The notes below the pieces were generated by a model. The model did no database searches, had not been told where the DNA came from, and was given only the letters and a program-made list of their open reading frames with translations. Shown here piece after piece: positions 53,324-62,956 of a stretch of DNA of 64,000 nt. Location: contig DASVQQ010000039.1 of the NCBI GenBank assembly GCA_036389035.1, positions 186,001-250,000 on the forward strand, read 5' to 3'. The stretch comes from Jatrophihabitans sp. (GTDB lineage: Bacteria; Actinomycetota; Actinomycetes; Mycobacteriales; Jatrophihabitantaceae). The translations under genes and the position numbers were made by a program. The number at the start of each line of letters is the position of its first letter. Position 1 is the stretch's first letter.

Positions 53324-54369
53324 CGACCCGGCCGGACACGGCCGCCCCGGTGTCGCAGACCGGTCCGCGCACCTCGGCGCCGGCCTTCGGGCGGCTGGTG
53401 CGGGCCGAGTTCCGCAGGCTGGCCGCCCGCCGGTTCACCCGGGTCGCGCTGGGCCTCAGCCTGATCGGTTACCTGATCGCGGTGGCCCTGCTCTGGAACA
53501 CCCATAGCCGGACCACCCCCGCCGATATCGCCCAGGCGACCGCGCAACGCGATCAGCTGATCGTCCAGTTCACCGCCGAGACCGAGCAGTGCAGGAAGAG
53601 TGCGGCCAACGAGCAGGAGGCGCTGAACTGCGGTTCGCCGCCGACCCCGGAACAGTTTCCGATCGATCAGTTCCTGAGCACCCAGCCGTTCCCGCCCAGC
53701 GGGGTGGAGGACTTCGCGATGGCGGTGGGCGTGGCGACCGCCATGCTGGCCTTTCTGCTGGCGGCGACGTTCATCGGCGCCGAGTGGTCGAGCAAGAACC
53801 TGATCGCCTGGCTGTTCTGGGAGCCCCGACGGCTGCGGGTGATGGCTGCCAAGCTGCTGGCCGTGCTCTCGTCGGTGCTGGTCCTCGCGATGCTGGCCCA
53901 GCTGGTGTGGTTCGGCACTGCCAAGGTGCTGCTGCATTACCGCGGCCTGCCGGTGTCGTCACTGGGGCCGCAGGCCGAGCACTTCTGGTCGCACGTGGTC
54001 AATGCCCAGATCCGGGCAGCCCTGCTGGTGCTCATCACCGCGCTGATCGGCTTCAGCCTGGCCAGCCTGATGCGCAACTCGGCGGCGGCGCTGGGAGTGG
54101 CGTTCGTCTACTTCGCCGTGGTCGAGAACGTGATCCGGGCGCTGAACCCGGACCTGCAGCCCTACCTGTTCACGACCAACATCGCGGCCTGGATCGTGAG
54201 CTCGGGCATCACCGTGTACGGCAAGCAGGTGTTCAACCCGGTGGAGGGGTATGTGATGGCCAAGGAGATCCACATCTCCAACGTCCACGGCGGCGTGATG
54301 CTGCTGGTGTTCGCCGGCGTCGTCACGCTGGTGTCGCTGGCGGTGTTCGCCCGGCGCGACCTCAGCTGA
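53320..54369 (+). CDS. ABC-2 type transporter permease
   Basis: This 349-residue integral membrane protein has about six predicted membrane segments: FTRVALGLSLIGYLIAVALL, MAVGVATAMLAFLLAATFIG, VLSSVLVLAMLAQLV, AALLVLITALIGFSLASLM and so on. A large soluble loop with two Cys lies between the first two segments. EWSSKNLIAWLFWEPRR is the coupling-helix-like region seen in ABC-2 permeases. It overlaps the ATPase gene by ATGA. Together they form an ABC exporter; neighbouring genes do not indicate the substrate. Confidence 0.88.
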   Translation: MTTRPDTAAPVSQTGPRTSAPAFGRLVRAEFRRLAARRFTRVALGLSLIGYLIAVALLWNTHSRTTPADIAQATAQRDQLIVQFTAETEQCRKSAANEQEALNCGSPPTPEQFPIDQFLSTQPFPPSGVEDFAMAVGVATAMLAFLLAATFIGAEWSSKNLIAWLFWEPRRLRVMAAKLLAVLSSVLVLAMLAQLVWFGTAKVLLHYRGLPVSSLGPQAEHFWSHVVNAQIRAALLVLITALIGFSLASLMRNSAAALGVAFVYFAVVENVIRALNPDLQPYLFTTNIAAWIVSSGITVYGKQVFNPVEGYVMAKEIHISNVHGGVMLLVFAGVVTLVSLAVFARRDLS

Positions 54370-54417
54370 GGCCGCTTCCTGCGCCGGATCACCGGACGCG
54401 GCGGGCAGACTGAGCGC

Positions 54418-55101
54418 ATGGCTCAGGCGACGAAGGACGAACTGCGGCGGGAGCGGCTGCGTGAGTACGACGCGGCGCTGACGGCTGCCCGGTCACCGGT
54501 CGCGGTGCTGGCCCTGTTCGCCAAGGGACGGGAGGCCCGGGCCGGCGGCGAGTTGCTGGAGGAGGCCTTCGCGGCGACCGCCGTCGAGGGCGTCGCCGAG
54601 GCAGACCTGCTGCCTGCCGCGGTGTGGGTCGCGCTGCGGCACGGTGACGTCGACACCGTCATCGAGCTGCTGATGCGGATGTCGCGGACCGAGTTCGTGC
54701 TGGCCGCGCACGAGGAGCTCGACGCCGGCTACCGGCTGACCAAGGTCGAGGAGCGCCGGCCGCTGCCCGACGTCGAACTGCTGCTGTCGCAGCTGGCGGC
54801 CTTCCTGCGCGTGCCTCGCGACGTGGTGGCGATCATCTCGGGCTGGGGCGCCGATGACCCCCGCACCGCCGCCGAGATCGAGACGCTGCTCGAACAGCGG
54901 TTCGGCTCGCCCAGCGCTGGACAGCCGGCTTCGGGTGCCGTCGCGCCGGAGGTGGTTCGCGCGCCGGACGGCGGCCAGAGCGCCGGGCTGCGGATGTCCA
55001 GTGCCGAATTCAGCGCGTTGCTGAACCTGGCCCCGGAGCAACGCGCCGTCCTGGGCACCCTGGTGCGCCAGACCGAGATCACCATCACCGCGCAAGGGTG
55101 A
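54418..55101 (+). CDS. Hypothetical protein (227 aa)
   Basis: The soluble, mostly helical protein begins AQATKDELRRERLREYDAAL. The middle region (LRHGDVDTVIELLMRMSRTEF) has a hinted HEAT-like helix pattern, and a Pro/Gly/Ser-rich linker near 165-190 separates a C-terminal helical part. No family is recognised. The ATG at 54418 has no strong ribosome-binding site. It stands alone, after the ABC exporter and before the acetate permease pair. Confidence 0.65.
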   Translation: MAQATKDELRRERLREYDAALTAARSPVAVLALFAKGREARAGGELLEEAFAATAVEGVAEADLLPAAVWVALRHGDVDTVIELLMRMSRTEFVLAAHEELDAGYRLTKVEERRPLPDVELLLSQLAAFLRVPRDVVAIISGWGADDPRTAAEIETLLEQRFGSPSAGQPASGAVAPEVVRAPDGGQSAGLRMSSAEFSALLNLAPEQRAVLGTLVRQTEITITAQG

Positions 55102-55228
55102 CGCTGCCCGACGTCACCTCGCAGCTGCTCCTGCCGCCCGGGCAGGGACAGGCCCACATCGACAGCTTCTTCCCGGCGCTATGGTGATTTCTATGACCTG
55201 GCTCACACACGGATCCTGAAGGAGACCG

Positions 55229-55603
55229 ATGTCGACGTCCGAGCGCCACCCCGATTCCATACCCCCGACCAGTGAAGTCGGCCACCCGGTCGGCAGTTAC
55301 CGTGAGGTCGCCGACTCGCCCGAGTTCGCGGAGCTGCGCCGGACCTTCCGCCGCTTCGTCTTCCCGATGTCCGCACTGTTCCTCACGTGGTACTTGCTCT
55401 ACGTCCTGCTCTCGGTCTACGCCACCGACTTCATGAGCACCAAGGTGGTCGGCAACATCCACCTCGGCCTGGTCATCGGCCTGCTGCAGTTCGTGTCGAC
55501 CTTCGTCATCACGACCGTGTACGCCCGGTGGGCCGACCGCCGGTTCGATCCGGCCGCCGCCGAGCTCGCCCGCCGCGTCCACCTGACCGAGGACGCCCGG
55601 TGA
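55229..55603 (+). CDS. DUF485 membrane protein, acetate permease partner
   Basis: The 124-residue protein has the DUF485 layout: a soluble N-terminus (YREVADSPEFAELRRTFRRFVFP) and two membrane segments (about 47-66 and 79-99). DUF485 proteins are almost always encoded upstream of actP-type cation/acetate symporters, possibly as accessory subunits. ATG 55229 has AAGGAG 6-8 bases before it. Its stop overlaps the actP start as GTGA. Confidence 0.93.
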   Translation: MSTSERHPDSIPPTSEVGHPVGSYREVADSPEFAELRRTFRRFVFPMSALFLTWYLLYVLLSVYATDFMSTKVVGNIHLGLVIGLLQFVSTFVITTVYARWADRRFDPAAAELARRVHLTEDAR

Positions 55604-57246
55604 GCCCCGCGCTGCTGGCCGCCGAGGACCTCGGCTCGCCGGCCGTCAACATGGCGATCTTCGCCGCCTTCGTCGTCGTCACGCTCGTCATCGTGCTGCG
55701 GGTCTCGCGCCGCAAGGCCGGTGCGAACGAGTTCTACGCAGGGGGGCGCAATTTCACCGGCCCACAGAACGGCGTCGCGCTGGCCGGTGACTACCTGTCC
55801 GCGGCGAGCTTCCTCGGCATCGCCGGGGCCATCGCGCTCTACGGCTACGACGGGTTCCTCTACTCGATCGGCTTCCTGGTCGCCTGGCTCGTCGCGCTGC
55901 TGCTCGTCGCCGAGCTGCTGCGCAACACCGGCCGGTTCACGATGGCCGACGTCCTGTCCTTCCGGCTCGCGCAGCGGCCGGTGCGGGCGGCGGCCGGCCT
56001 GTCGACACTCATCGTCACGTTCTTCTACCTGCTGGCGCAGATGGCCGGCGCCGGTGGGCTCGTCGCGCTGCTGCTCGGCATCGAGACCAAGGCCGGCCAG
56101 GGCGTCGTCATCGCGATCGTCGGCGTCCTCATGATCGCCTACGTCCTCGTCGGCGGCATGCGCGGCACGACCTGGGTGCAGATCATCAAGGCCGGGCTGC
56201 TCATCGTCGGCGCCGCGATCATGGTCGTATGGGTGCTCAGCAGGTTCAGCTTCAACGTGTCCAGCCTGCTCGGCGCAGCCGTCGACAGGGCCGGCCCGAC
56301 GGGCTCGAAGCTGCTCGACCCCGGCGCGCAGTACGGAAAGAGCGGCCTGACCAAGCTGGACTTCCTCTCGCTCGGCCTCGCGCTGGTGCTGGGAACGGCG
56401 GGCCTGCCGCACGTCCTGATGCGCTTCTACACGGTGCCCTCGGCCAAGGAGGCCCGCCGTTCGGTCGTATGGGCGATCTGGTTGATCGGCCTCTTCTACC
56501 TGTTCACGCTCATCCTCGGCTTCGGCGCCGGCGCCCTCGTCGGCCCGCAGACGATCGCGGCCGCGCCTGGCAGGGCCAACTCGGCGGCACCGCTGCTGGC
56601 CTTCGAGCTCGGCGGGACGGTGCTGCTCGGCGTCATCGCCGCCGTCGCGTTCGCGACCATCCTCGCCGTGGTGGCCGGCCTGACGATCACCGCCAGCGCG
56701 TCGTTCGCGCACGACGTCTACAACAACGTCATCAAGCGCGGGGAGGTCACCCCCGATGGCGAGGTCCGAGTCGCGCGGGTGACGGTTGTCGTGATCGGCG
56801 TCGTCGCGATCATCGGCGGCATTCTGGCCAACGGCCAGAACATCGCGTTCCTGGTGGCGCTCGCCTTCGCCATCGCGGCCAGTGCCAACCTGCCGACGAT
56901 CGTGTTCTCGCTGTTCTGGCGGCGGTTCAACACCCGCGGCGCGCTGTTCAGCATCTACGGCGGCCTGATCTCGTGCCTGGTGTTGATCATTTTCTCGCCG
57001 GTCGTGTCGGGCAAGCCTGCCGACCCGGTCACCGGCAAGAGCCCGTCGATGTTCACCGACCCGTCGGTCGACTTCTCCTGGTTCGGGCTCGACAACCCGG
57101 GCATCGTCACCATCCCGCTGTCGTTCCTGCTCGCGGTCATCGGGACGCTCACCAGCCGTGGGAGCTCGACGCCGGAGAAGGCGGCCGAGATGGAGGTCCG
57201 CTCGCTCACCGGCGCGGGCGCGGAAAAGGCGACCGCCGCGCACTGA
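55600..57246 (+). CDS. actP: Cation/acetate symporter
   Basis: ActP, of the solute:sodium symporter family, imports acetate and similar short organic acids. The 548-residue protein has about 13 membrane segments. FYAGGRNFTGPQNGVALAGDYLSAASFLG, GGMRGTTWVQIIKAGLLI, LPHVLMRFYTVPSAKEARRS and ASFAHDVYNNV are signatures of the ActP subgroup. GTG 55600 overlaps the DUF485 stop. There is no acetyl-CoA synthetase gene nearby. The pair lies at the right end of the accessory block between priA and def. Confidence 0.95.
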   Translation: MSPALLAAEDLGSPAVNMAIFAAFVVVTLVIVLRVSRRKAGANEFYAGGRNFTGPQNGVALAGDYLSAASFLGIAGAIALYGYDGFLYSIGFLVAWLVALLLVAELLRNTGRFTMADVLSFRLAQRPVRAAAGLSTLIVTFFYLLAQMAGAGGLVALLLGIETKAGQGVVIAIVGVLMIAYVLVGGMRGTTWVQIIKAGLLIVGAAIMVVWVLSRFSFNVSSLLGAAVDRAGPTGSKLLDPGAQYGKSGLTKLDFLSLGLALVLGTAGLPHVLMRFYTVPSAKEARRSVVWAIWLIGLFYLFTLILGFGAGALVGPQTIAAAPGRANSAAPLLAFELGGTVLLGVIAAVAFATILAVVAGLTITASASFAHDVYNNVIKRGEVTPDGEVRVARVTVVVIGVVAIIGGILANGQNIAFLVALAFAIAASANLPTIVFSLFWRRFNTRGALFSIYGGLISCLVLIIFSPVVSGKPADPVTGKSPSMFTDPSVDFSWFGLDNPGIVTIPLSFLLAVIGTLTSRGSSTPEKAAEMEVRSLTGAGAEKATAAH

Positions 57247-57335
57247 GGCGGTATGGCCGCGGTGTCGGCGCCGGTGCGCGGCGCCGGCACCGCGGCGTGA
57301 GCTGGCCGACTTTCTTCCATCCCTAGAATGGACAG

Positions 57336-57899
57336 GTGACCGTTCAGCCGATCCGCCTTTTCGGCGACCCAGTGCTGCGCACTCCGGCCGACCCGGTGAC
57401 GGTGTTCGACAAGGAGCTGCGCAGGCTGGTCGCCGACCTGACCGAGACCATGATCGACGCCCCGGGCGCCGGGCTGGCCGCCCCCCAGATCGGGGTGGGG
57501 CTGCGGGTGTTCACCTACCGGGTCTCGGAGGAGGAGCAGGGCCACCTGATCAATCCGGTGCTGCACTTTCCCTCTGATGAGACCCAGGACGGGCCGGAGG
57601 GCTGCCTGTCGATCCCGGGCCTGTTCTTCGACTGCCGGCGGGCCGAGCATGTCGTCGCGCACGGCCAGAACTGCTACGGCGACCCGATCACCGTGGTCGG
57701 CACCGACCGGCTCTCGCGCTGCATCCAGCACGAGACCGACCACCTCGACGGGGTGCTGTTCGTCGACCGGCTCGACCCGCAGACCCGCCGGGCGGCACTG
57801 GCCGAGATCCGCAACGCCGAATGGGCGGGCCTCGCGCCGCCGGTGGTCAAGCTCAGCCCGCACGGTGGCCCTACCGGCGTGTTCGGCCAGCCTCGGTGA
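57336..57899 (+). CDS. def: Peptide deformylase
   Basis: Def removes the formyl group from nascent proteins using a metal, usually Fe(II). The three motifs are intact in 187 residues: GAGLAAPQIG (about 46-55), EGCLS (with the Cys ligand), and QHETDHLDG (two His ligands and the catalytic Glu). GTG 57336 starts 27 bases before the first strand. The stop overlaps fmt as GTGA, so formylation and deformylation enzymes are coupled. Confidence 0.97.
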   Translation: MTVQPIRLFGDPVLRTPADPVTVFDKELRRLVADLTETMIDAPGAGLAAPQIGVGLRVFTYRVSEEEQGHLINPVLHFPSDETQDGPEGCLSIPGLFFDCRRAEHVVAHGQNCYGDPITVVGTDRLSRCIQHETDHLDGVLFVDRLDPQTRRAALAEIRNAEWAGLAPPVVKLSPHGGPTGVFGQPR

Positions 57900-58846
57900 G
57901 GTTGCTGTTCGCGGGAACGCCTGAGGTGGCGGTGCCGTCCTTGCGCGCGTTGCTGGCGCACCCGGCGCACGAGGTGGTCGCGGTGCTGACCCGGCCGCAG
58001 GCCCGCGCCGGCCGGGGCCGCCGGCTGACTCCCTCGCCGGTCGCCGAGCTGGCGCGCCAGGCCGGGGTCGAGGTGCTCAGCCCCGACAAGCCGACCGAGG
58101 AGGACTTCGTGCGGCGACTGGCCGAACTCGACGTCGACTGCGCGCCGGTGGTGGCCTACGGCGCGTTGCTGCGCGAGCCGGCGCTGAGCATGCCGCGGCA
58201 CGGCTGGGTCAACCTGCACTTCTCGCTGCTGCCGGCCTGGCGGGGCGCGGCCCCGGTGCAGCACGCCGTCCTGCACGGCGATGACACCACCGGGGCCACC
58301 ACGTTCCTGATCGGGCCCGGCCTGGACGACGGGCCGGTGTTCGGGGTGCTCACCGAACGGGTCCGGCCGCACGACACCAGCGGTGAGCTGCTGGCCAGGC
58401 TGGCCGAGGCCGGCGCCCCGCTGCTGGTGGCCACCCTGGACGGCATCGCCGACGGCTCGCTGCGACCCCAACCACAATCCGGCGACGGGGTGTCCTACGC
58501 GCCGAAGCTGAGCGTGGCCGATGCCCGGATCGACTTCGGCCAACCCGCCCTTGCGGTGGACCGCCGGATCCGGGCCTGCACCCCCGAGCCCGGCGCCTGG
58601 ACCACCTTTGGGGACGGCAGGCTCAAGCTGGGCCCGGCCGCGCCGGCTGCTGGGGACTTGTCGCTGGCCGTCGGGAACTCGTCGCTGACCGCCGGGGAAC
58701 TGTCCATCAGCAAGAACGCGGTGCTGGTGGGCACCGCCACCGGCCCGCTCCGGCTCGGCACGGTGCAGCCGGCCGGCAAGAACCCGATGCCGGCCGCTGA
58801 CTGGGCGCGCGGGCTGCGGCTGGAATCAGGTGTTCGACTTGGCTGA
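57896..58846 (+). CDS. fmt: Methionyl-tRNA formyltransferase
   Basis: Fmt formylates Met-tRNAi for initiation. The 316-residue protein begins RLLFAGTPEVAVPSLRALL. It carries the catalytic region VNLHFSLLPAWRGAAPVQHAVL with conserved Asn and His and the Asp in PGLDDGPVFG, and the C-terminal OB-like domain ends PAADWARGL. A repeated Leu/Ser/Ala stretch (about residues 255-280) lies in the C-terminal domain. GTG 57896 overlaps def. Confidence 0.96.
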   Translation: MRLLFAGTPEVAVPSLRALLAHPAHEVVAVLTRPQARAGRGRRLTPSPVAELARQAGVEVLSPDKPTEEDFVRRLAELDVDCAPVVAYGALLREPALSMPRHGWVNLHFSLLPAWRGAAPVQHAVLHGDDTTGATTFLIGPGLDDGPVFGVLTERVRPHDTSGELLARLAEAGAPLLVATLDGIADGSLRPQPQSGDGVSYAPKLSVADARIDFGQPALAVDRRIRACTPEPGAWTTFGDGRLKLGPAAPAAGDLSLAVGNSSLTAGELSISKNAVLVGTATGPLRLGTVQPAGKNPMPAADWARGLRLESGVRLG

Positions 58847-60389
58847 GAAGCCCACTGGCCGCAATCCCAACGACCCCAACCCTCGCGAGCGGCGCCAGGG
58901 CAGCCGGTCAGACCCGGCCCGGTCCTCACAGTCGGGCCGGCGGAGCAACCGGTCAGACCCGGCCCGGGCACGCAGTGGTCGCTCGCAGGGAATCAGACTC
59001 ACCGGCGCCCGGCCGGTGGATCCCCAGCCACTGCGCGCGGTCCCGGACGCGGCTGACGCACCCCGCGCGGCTGCCTTCGCGGTGCTGCAGGCGGTCAGCG
59101 AGCAGGACGCCTACGCCAACCTGGTGCTGCCCAGGCAGCTGAGCGAGGCCGGGTTGACGGGCCGGGACGCCGCACTTGCCACCGAACTGGGCTACGGCAC
59201 GCTCCGGGCCACCGGCACCCTGGACGAGGTGCTGCGCCGGTGCGCCAGCCGCGACCTCGCCGACATCGAGATCGCGGTGCTGAACCTGTTGCGCCTGGGC
59301 GCCTACCAGTTGCTGCGCACCCGGATCCCGACCCACGCCGCGGTGGCGACCACCGTCGATCTGGCCCGGGCCACTGGCAACGTCCGGGCGGCCGGGTTCG
59401 TCAACGCGGTGTTGCGCAAGGTCAGCGCGCGCGATTTCGACAGCTGGTGCGACGAGATCGCCGAGGGCGCCTCGCCGCTGGGCCGGCTGGCGCTGCGCTA
59501 CAGCCATCCGGGCTGGATCGTGGCTGCCTTCGCCGAGGCCCTCGGCGCGGACGAGTCCGAACTGACCGAGGCGCTGGCGGCCGATGACGAGCGTCCCGAG
59601 ACCCACCTGGTCGGCTGGCCGGGCCGGATCGAGCGGGCTGAGCTGGTCGTCGAGTCCGGTGGCGAGCCTGGGCCGTACTCGCCCTACGCCGTGCGGCTCA
59701 GCTCCGGCGGCGAGCCGGGCGCGCTGGCCGCCATCCAGCAGCACCGGGCCGGCGTGCAGGACGAGGGCAGCCAGTTGTGCGCCGTGGCGCTGACCGAGCT
59801 GCCGCTGACCGGCCCCGACGAGCGTTGGCTGGACCTGTGCGCCGGGCCGGGCGGCAAGGCGGCGCTGCTGGCGGCGCTGGCGGCCGACCGCGGCGCCAAG
59901 CTCACCGCCCAGGAGCTGCACCCGCACCGGGCCGAGCTGATCGCCCGGGCCACCGAAGGCTGGGACGTCGAGATCCTGGTGGGCGATTCACGCAAGCGGG
60001 AGCCCGATGACCGCGGCTATGACCGGGTGCTGCTGGATGCCCCGTGCACCGGCCTGGGCGCGCTGCGCCGGCGGCCCGAGGCGCGCTGGCGGCGTAGCCC
60101 GGCCGACCTGCCGGAGCTGCGGTCGCTGCAGGCCGACCTGCTGGCCACCGCGCTGCGACTGGTCCGGCCCGGCGGGCTGGTCGGCTACGCGACCTGCTCA
60201 CCGCACCTGGCCGAGACCCGGCATCAGATCGAGCGGCTGCTGGCCGACAACAGCGACGTCGAGCTGGTCGACGCCCGGCCGGCGTTCGCGCAGGTGCCCG
60301 GCACGGACGGCTCGGCCATGGTGCAGTTGTGGCCGCACCGGCACGGCACCGACGCGATGTTCTTCGCCGCGCTGCGCCGCACCCGCTGA
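58830..60389 (+). CDS. rsmB: 16S rRNA (cytosine(967)-C(5))-methyltransferase
   Basis: RsmB methylates C967 in 16S rRNA. The 519-residue protein has an N-terminal NusB-like RNA-binding domain (about 70-210: PRAAAFAVLQAVSEQDAYAN) and a C-terminal SAM domain with LDLCAGPGGKAALLAALA, DAPCTGLGALRRRPEARWR (Cys for release) and YATCSPH (catalytic Cys). An Arg/Ser-rich N-terminal extension of about 60 residues with repeated RSDPAR precedes the domain. GTG 58830 overlaps fmt by 17 bp. Confidence 0.95.
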   Translation: MFDLAEKPTGRNPNDPNPRERRQGSRSDPARSSQSGRRSNRSDPARARSGRSQGIRLTGARPVDPQPLRAVPDAADAPRAAAFAVLQAVSEQDAYANLVLPRQLSEAGLTGRDAALATELGYGTLRATGTLDEVLRRCASRDLADIEIAVLNLLRLGAYQLLRTRIPTHAAVATTVDLARATGNVRAAGFVNAVLRKVSARDFDSWCDEIAEGASPLGRLALRYSHPGWIVAAFAEALGADESELTEALAADDERPETHLVGWPGRIERAELVVESGGEPGPYSPYAVRLSSGGEPGALAAIQQHRAGVQDEGSQLCAVALTELPLTGPDERWLDLCAGPGGKAALLAALAADRGAKLTAQELHPHRAELIARATEGWDVEILVGDSRKREPDDRGYDRVLLDAPCTGLGALRRRPEARWRRSPADLPELRSLQADLLATALRLVRPGGLVGYATCSPHLAETRHQIERLLADNSDVELVDARPAFAQVPGTDGSAMVQLWPHRHGTDAMFFAALRRTR

Positions 60390-60485
60390 GGACGCCCTGG
60401 CCCTGCACCCGCAGCGGCTGAGGCCGCTGCAGGTGCGCAAGCCTGGGGCAGTTCGGCGTCGGGGGCGCCACCTAGACTCAGGAAC

Positions 60486-61190
60486 GTGCCCGCCTCAGCC
60501 CCGGAACCCATGATCGCCCCGAGCATCCTCTCGGCAGACTTCGCCAACCTGGGCGCCGCTGCCGAGGCGGTGTCACAGGCGGACTGGCTGCACGTGGACG
60601 TGATGGACAACCACTTCGTGCCGAACCTGACGCTGGGCCTGCCGGTGGTCAAGAGCTTGCGCCGGGCCACCGACCTGCCGCTGGACTGCCACCTGATGAT
60701 CGAGAACCCGGACCGGTGGGCCCCCGGCTACGCCGAGGCCGGCGCCGCCAATGTGACCTTTCACGCCGAGGCGGCCCGGGACGTGATCGGCACCGCCCGG
60801 GCGATCCGCTCGGCCGGCGCGCTGGCGGGCCTGTCGATCAAGCCGGGCACGCCGATCGAGCCGTACCTGGAGGTGCTGAAGGAGTTCGACACCCTGCTGG
60901 TGATGTCGGTCGAGCCGGGCTTCGGCGGCCAGAGCTTCATGCCCGAGGTGCTGAGCAAGGTCCGGACCGCCCGCGAGCACGTCAACGCCGGGCACCTGCG
61001 GTTGTTCATCGAGATCGACGGCGGCATCAGCGCCGACACCATCACCCAGGCCGCCGAGGCGGGCGTGGATGTCTTCGTCGCGGGATCGGCGGTGTACGAG
61101 GCGGCTGATCCGGGCCGCGCCGTCGAGTTGCTGCGCGAGCAGGCCAGGGCCGGCATGGCGCGCTGCGCCCACGCGGCCGGCCGGTTATGA
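60486..61190 (+). CDS. rpe: Ribulose-phosphate 3-epimerase
   Basis: Rpe interconverts ribulose 5-phosphate and xylulose 5-phosphate; ribulose 5-phosphate is also the substrate of RibB encoded downstream. The 234-residue barrel shows IAPSILSADFANLG, LHVDVMDNHFVPNLTLG (metal and catalytic Asp), CHLMIENP, VMSVEPGFGGQSFMP and EIDGGISADT. GTG 60486 is used; ATG 60510 (MIAPSI) would be the classic start. The stop overlaps ribD as ATGA. Confidence 0.97.
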   Translation: MPASAPEPMIAPSILSADFANLGAAAEAVSQADWLHVDVMDNHFVPNLTLGLPVVKSLRRATDLPLDCHLMIENPDRWAPGYAEAGAANVTFHAEAARDVIGTARAIRSAGALAGLSIKPGTPIEPYLEVLKEFDTLLVMSVEPGFGGQSFMPEVLSKVRTAREHVNAGHLRLFIEIDGGISADTITQAAEAGVDVFVAGSAVYEAADPGRAVELLREQARAGMARCAHAAGRL

Positions 61191-62266
61191 CCCCGACGCT
61201 GCCCAGCGACGCCGAGATCACCGCGATCCGGCTGGCCAATGACCTCGCCGCCCGGGTGGCGGGCAGGACCAGCCCGAACCCGGCGGTCGGCGCGGTGGTG
61301 CTCGACCCGGGCGGCCGGATCGTCGGCGAGGGCGCCACCCAGCCGGCCGGCAAGGAGCATGCCGAGGTGATGGCGCTGCGGGCGGCCGGCAGCCGGGCCG
61401 TCGGCGGCACCCTGGTGGTCACGCTCGAGCCGTGCAATCACCTGGGCCGCACCGGGCCCTGCACCGAGGCGGTGATCGCGGCCGGCATCATCCGGGTCGT
61501 CTATGCCGTCGACGATCCCAACCCGGTGGCCGCCGGTGGCGCGCAGCGGCTGCGCGACGCCGGGCTGCAGGTGCTGGCCGGCGTTGAGGAGGCCGAGGTG
61601 CTGCGCGGCGCGCTGGGCCCCTGGCGGCACGCGGTGACCCAGGCCCGGCCGTTCGTGACCTGGAAGTTCGCCGGCACCCTGGACGGCCGCAGCGCCGCCG
61701 CGGACGGCAGCTCACGCTGGGTGAGCAACGCGCTGTCGCGGGCCGACGCGCACGCGCTGCGCGACGTGGTCGACGCGATCGTGGTGGGCAGCGGGACCGT
61801 GCTGATGGACGACCCGCAGCTCACCGTCCGCGGCGTCCGCGGGCTGGCCAGCGACGAGCCGGCAGAACGGCAGCCGCTGCGGGTGGTGATGGACCGCCGG
61901 CGCCGGGTGCCGCCTGACGCGCGCATCTTCGACGGGGCGGCCGAGACGCTGGTGCTCGACACGGCGGTGCCGCGGTTCGCGCTGAAGGCGCTGTTCGACC
62001 GGGGGGTCCGCCACGTCCTGCTGGAGGGCGGCCCGACCCTGGCCGGCGCCTTTGCCGAAGCCCGGCTGGTCGATCAGGTGGTGGCCTATATCGCCCCGAA
62101 ACTGCTGGGCGCGGGGCCCGCCGTCCTGCAGGATGCAGGGATAAAGACCATGTCGCAGGCAGTCGCGCTGGAGATCCAAGACGTGCAACGCCTGGGAGAT
62201 GACCTCAGAATCACCGGACGCCCGGTCTCCTCGAATGCGGTCGAGCCAGCGCCGCGAAAGGAATAG
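61187..62266 (+). CDS. ribD: Bifunctional riboflavin deaminase/reductase RibD
   Basis: RibD deaminates and then reduces the pyrimidine intermediate of riboflavin synthesis. The N-terminal deaminase (residues 1-145) has zinc-binding HAEVMAL and PCNHLGRTGPC. The C-terminal reductase (150-359) has VTWKFAGTLDGRSAAADGSS, GSGTVLMDDPQLTVR and VLLEGGPTLAGAF. The length is normal for the bifunctional form. ATG 61187 overlaps rpe. No FMN riboswitch is visible in front, since the genes overlap. Confidence 0.96.
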   Translation: MTPTLPSDAEITAIRLANDLAARVAGRTSPNPAVGAVVLDPGGRIVGEGATQPAGKEHAEVMALRAAGSRAVGGTLVVTLEPCNHLGRTGPCTEAVIAAGIIRVVYAVDDPNPVAAGGAQRLRDAGLQVLAGVEEAEVLRGALGPWRHAVTQARPFVTWKFAGTLDGRSAAADGSSRWVSNALSRADAHALRDVVDAIVVGSGTVLMDDPQLTVRGVRGLASDEPAERQPLRVVMDRRRRVPPDARIFDGAAETLVLDTAVPRFALKALFDRGVRHVLLEGGPTLAGAFAEARLVDQVVAYIAPKLLGAGPAVLQDAGIKTMSQAVALEIQDVQRLGDDLRITGRPVSSNAVEPAPRKE

Positions 62267-62268
62267 CG

Positions 62269-62955
62269 ATGTTCACCGGCATCATCGAAGAAGTCGGCGA
62301 GGTCGTCCAGCTCAGGTCGGCGAGCAGTTCTGCCGTGCTGCGGATCCGGGCCGCGACGGTCGGACAGGACATCACGCACGGCGCCTCGATCGCCGTCAAC
62401 GGGGTCTGCCTGACCGTGATCGGCCAGCGCCCGGCCGGTCCCGACCAGGCCTCCGGCGAGCGCACCGACCCGGCCGGCCCTTCGATCCTCGAACTGGACT
62501 TCGACGTGATGGCCGAGACCCTGCAGCGCAGCGTGATCGGTGACCTGACCAGCGGCCAGCGGGTGAACCTGGAACGCGCCGCCCGGCTGGACAGCCGGCT
62601 GGACGGCCACATCGTGCAGGGCCACGTCGATGGCACCGCCGTGGTGCTGGCCCGCACTCCCGGCGAGGGGTGGGAGACCTTCCGCTTCTCGATCCCGGAC
62701 GGACTGGGCCGCTACGTCGCCGAGAAGGGCTCGATCGCGGTCGACGGGGTGTCGCTGACGGTCGCCGCGGTGGGCGTGGCGGCCGACGGTACCGACTGGT
62801 TCGAGGTCGGCCTCATCCCGGAGACCCTGCGTGCGACCGCGCTCACCGACCGCGGCATGGGTGATCGTGCCAACATAGAAGTAGACGTATTAGCCAAATA
62901 CACCGAACGCTTACTCACCTATGGGAGACCCACGACGACGAACGGCGGCACCTGA
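62269..62955 (+). CDS. ribE: Riboflavin synthase alpha chain
   Basis: Riboflavin synthase dismutates two 6,7-dimethyl-8-ribityllumazines into riboflavin. The 228-residue protein shows the two tandem barrels: MFTGIIEEVGEVVQL and AVNGVCLTV in the first, then LDGHIVQGHVDGTAVV and AVDGVSLTVAAVG in the second. A loop insertion (about residues 52-75, PAGPDQASGERTDPAG) makes it longer than usual. The start is 3 bp after ribD. Confidence 0.95.
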   Translation: MFTGIIEEVGEVVQLRSASSSAVLRIRAATVGQDITHGASIAVNGVCLTVIGQRPAGPDQASGERTDPAGPSILELDFDVMAETLQRSVIGDLTSGQRVNLERAARLDSRLDGHIVQGHVDGTAVVLARTPGEGWETFRFSIPDGLGRYVAEKGSIAVDGVSLTVAAVGVAADGTDWFEVGLIPETLRATALTDRGMGDRANIEVDVLAKYTERLLTYGRPTTTNGGT

Positions 62956-62956
62956 C

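Noticed and set aside
55417..57243. A 608-residue minus-strand frame opposite actP
   Set aside because: Its Arg/Asp/Glu-rich repetitive composition is the usual antisense of a membrane protein rich in Leu/Ile/Val codons.
61187..62300. FMN riboswitch before ribD or ribE
   Set aside because: rpe, ribD, ribE and ribBA overlap or are within 3 bp, leaving no space, and no RFN-like conserved sequence was seen before rpe.
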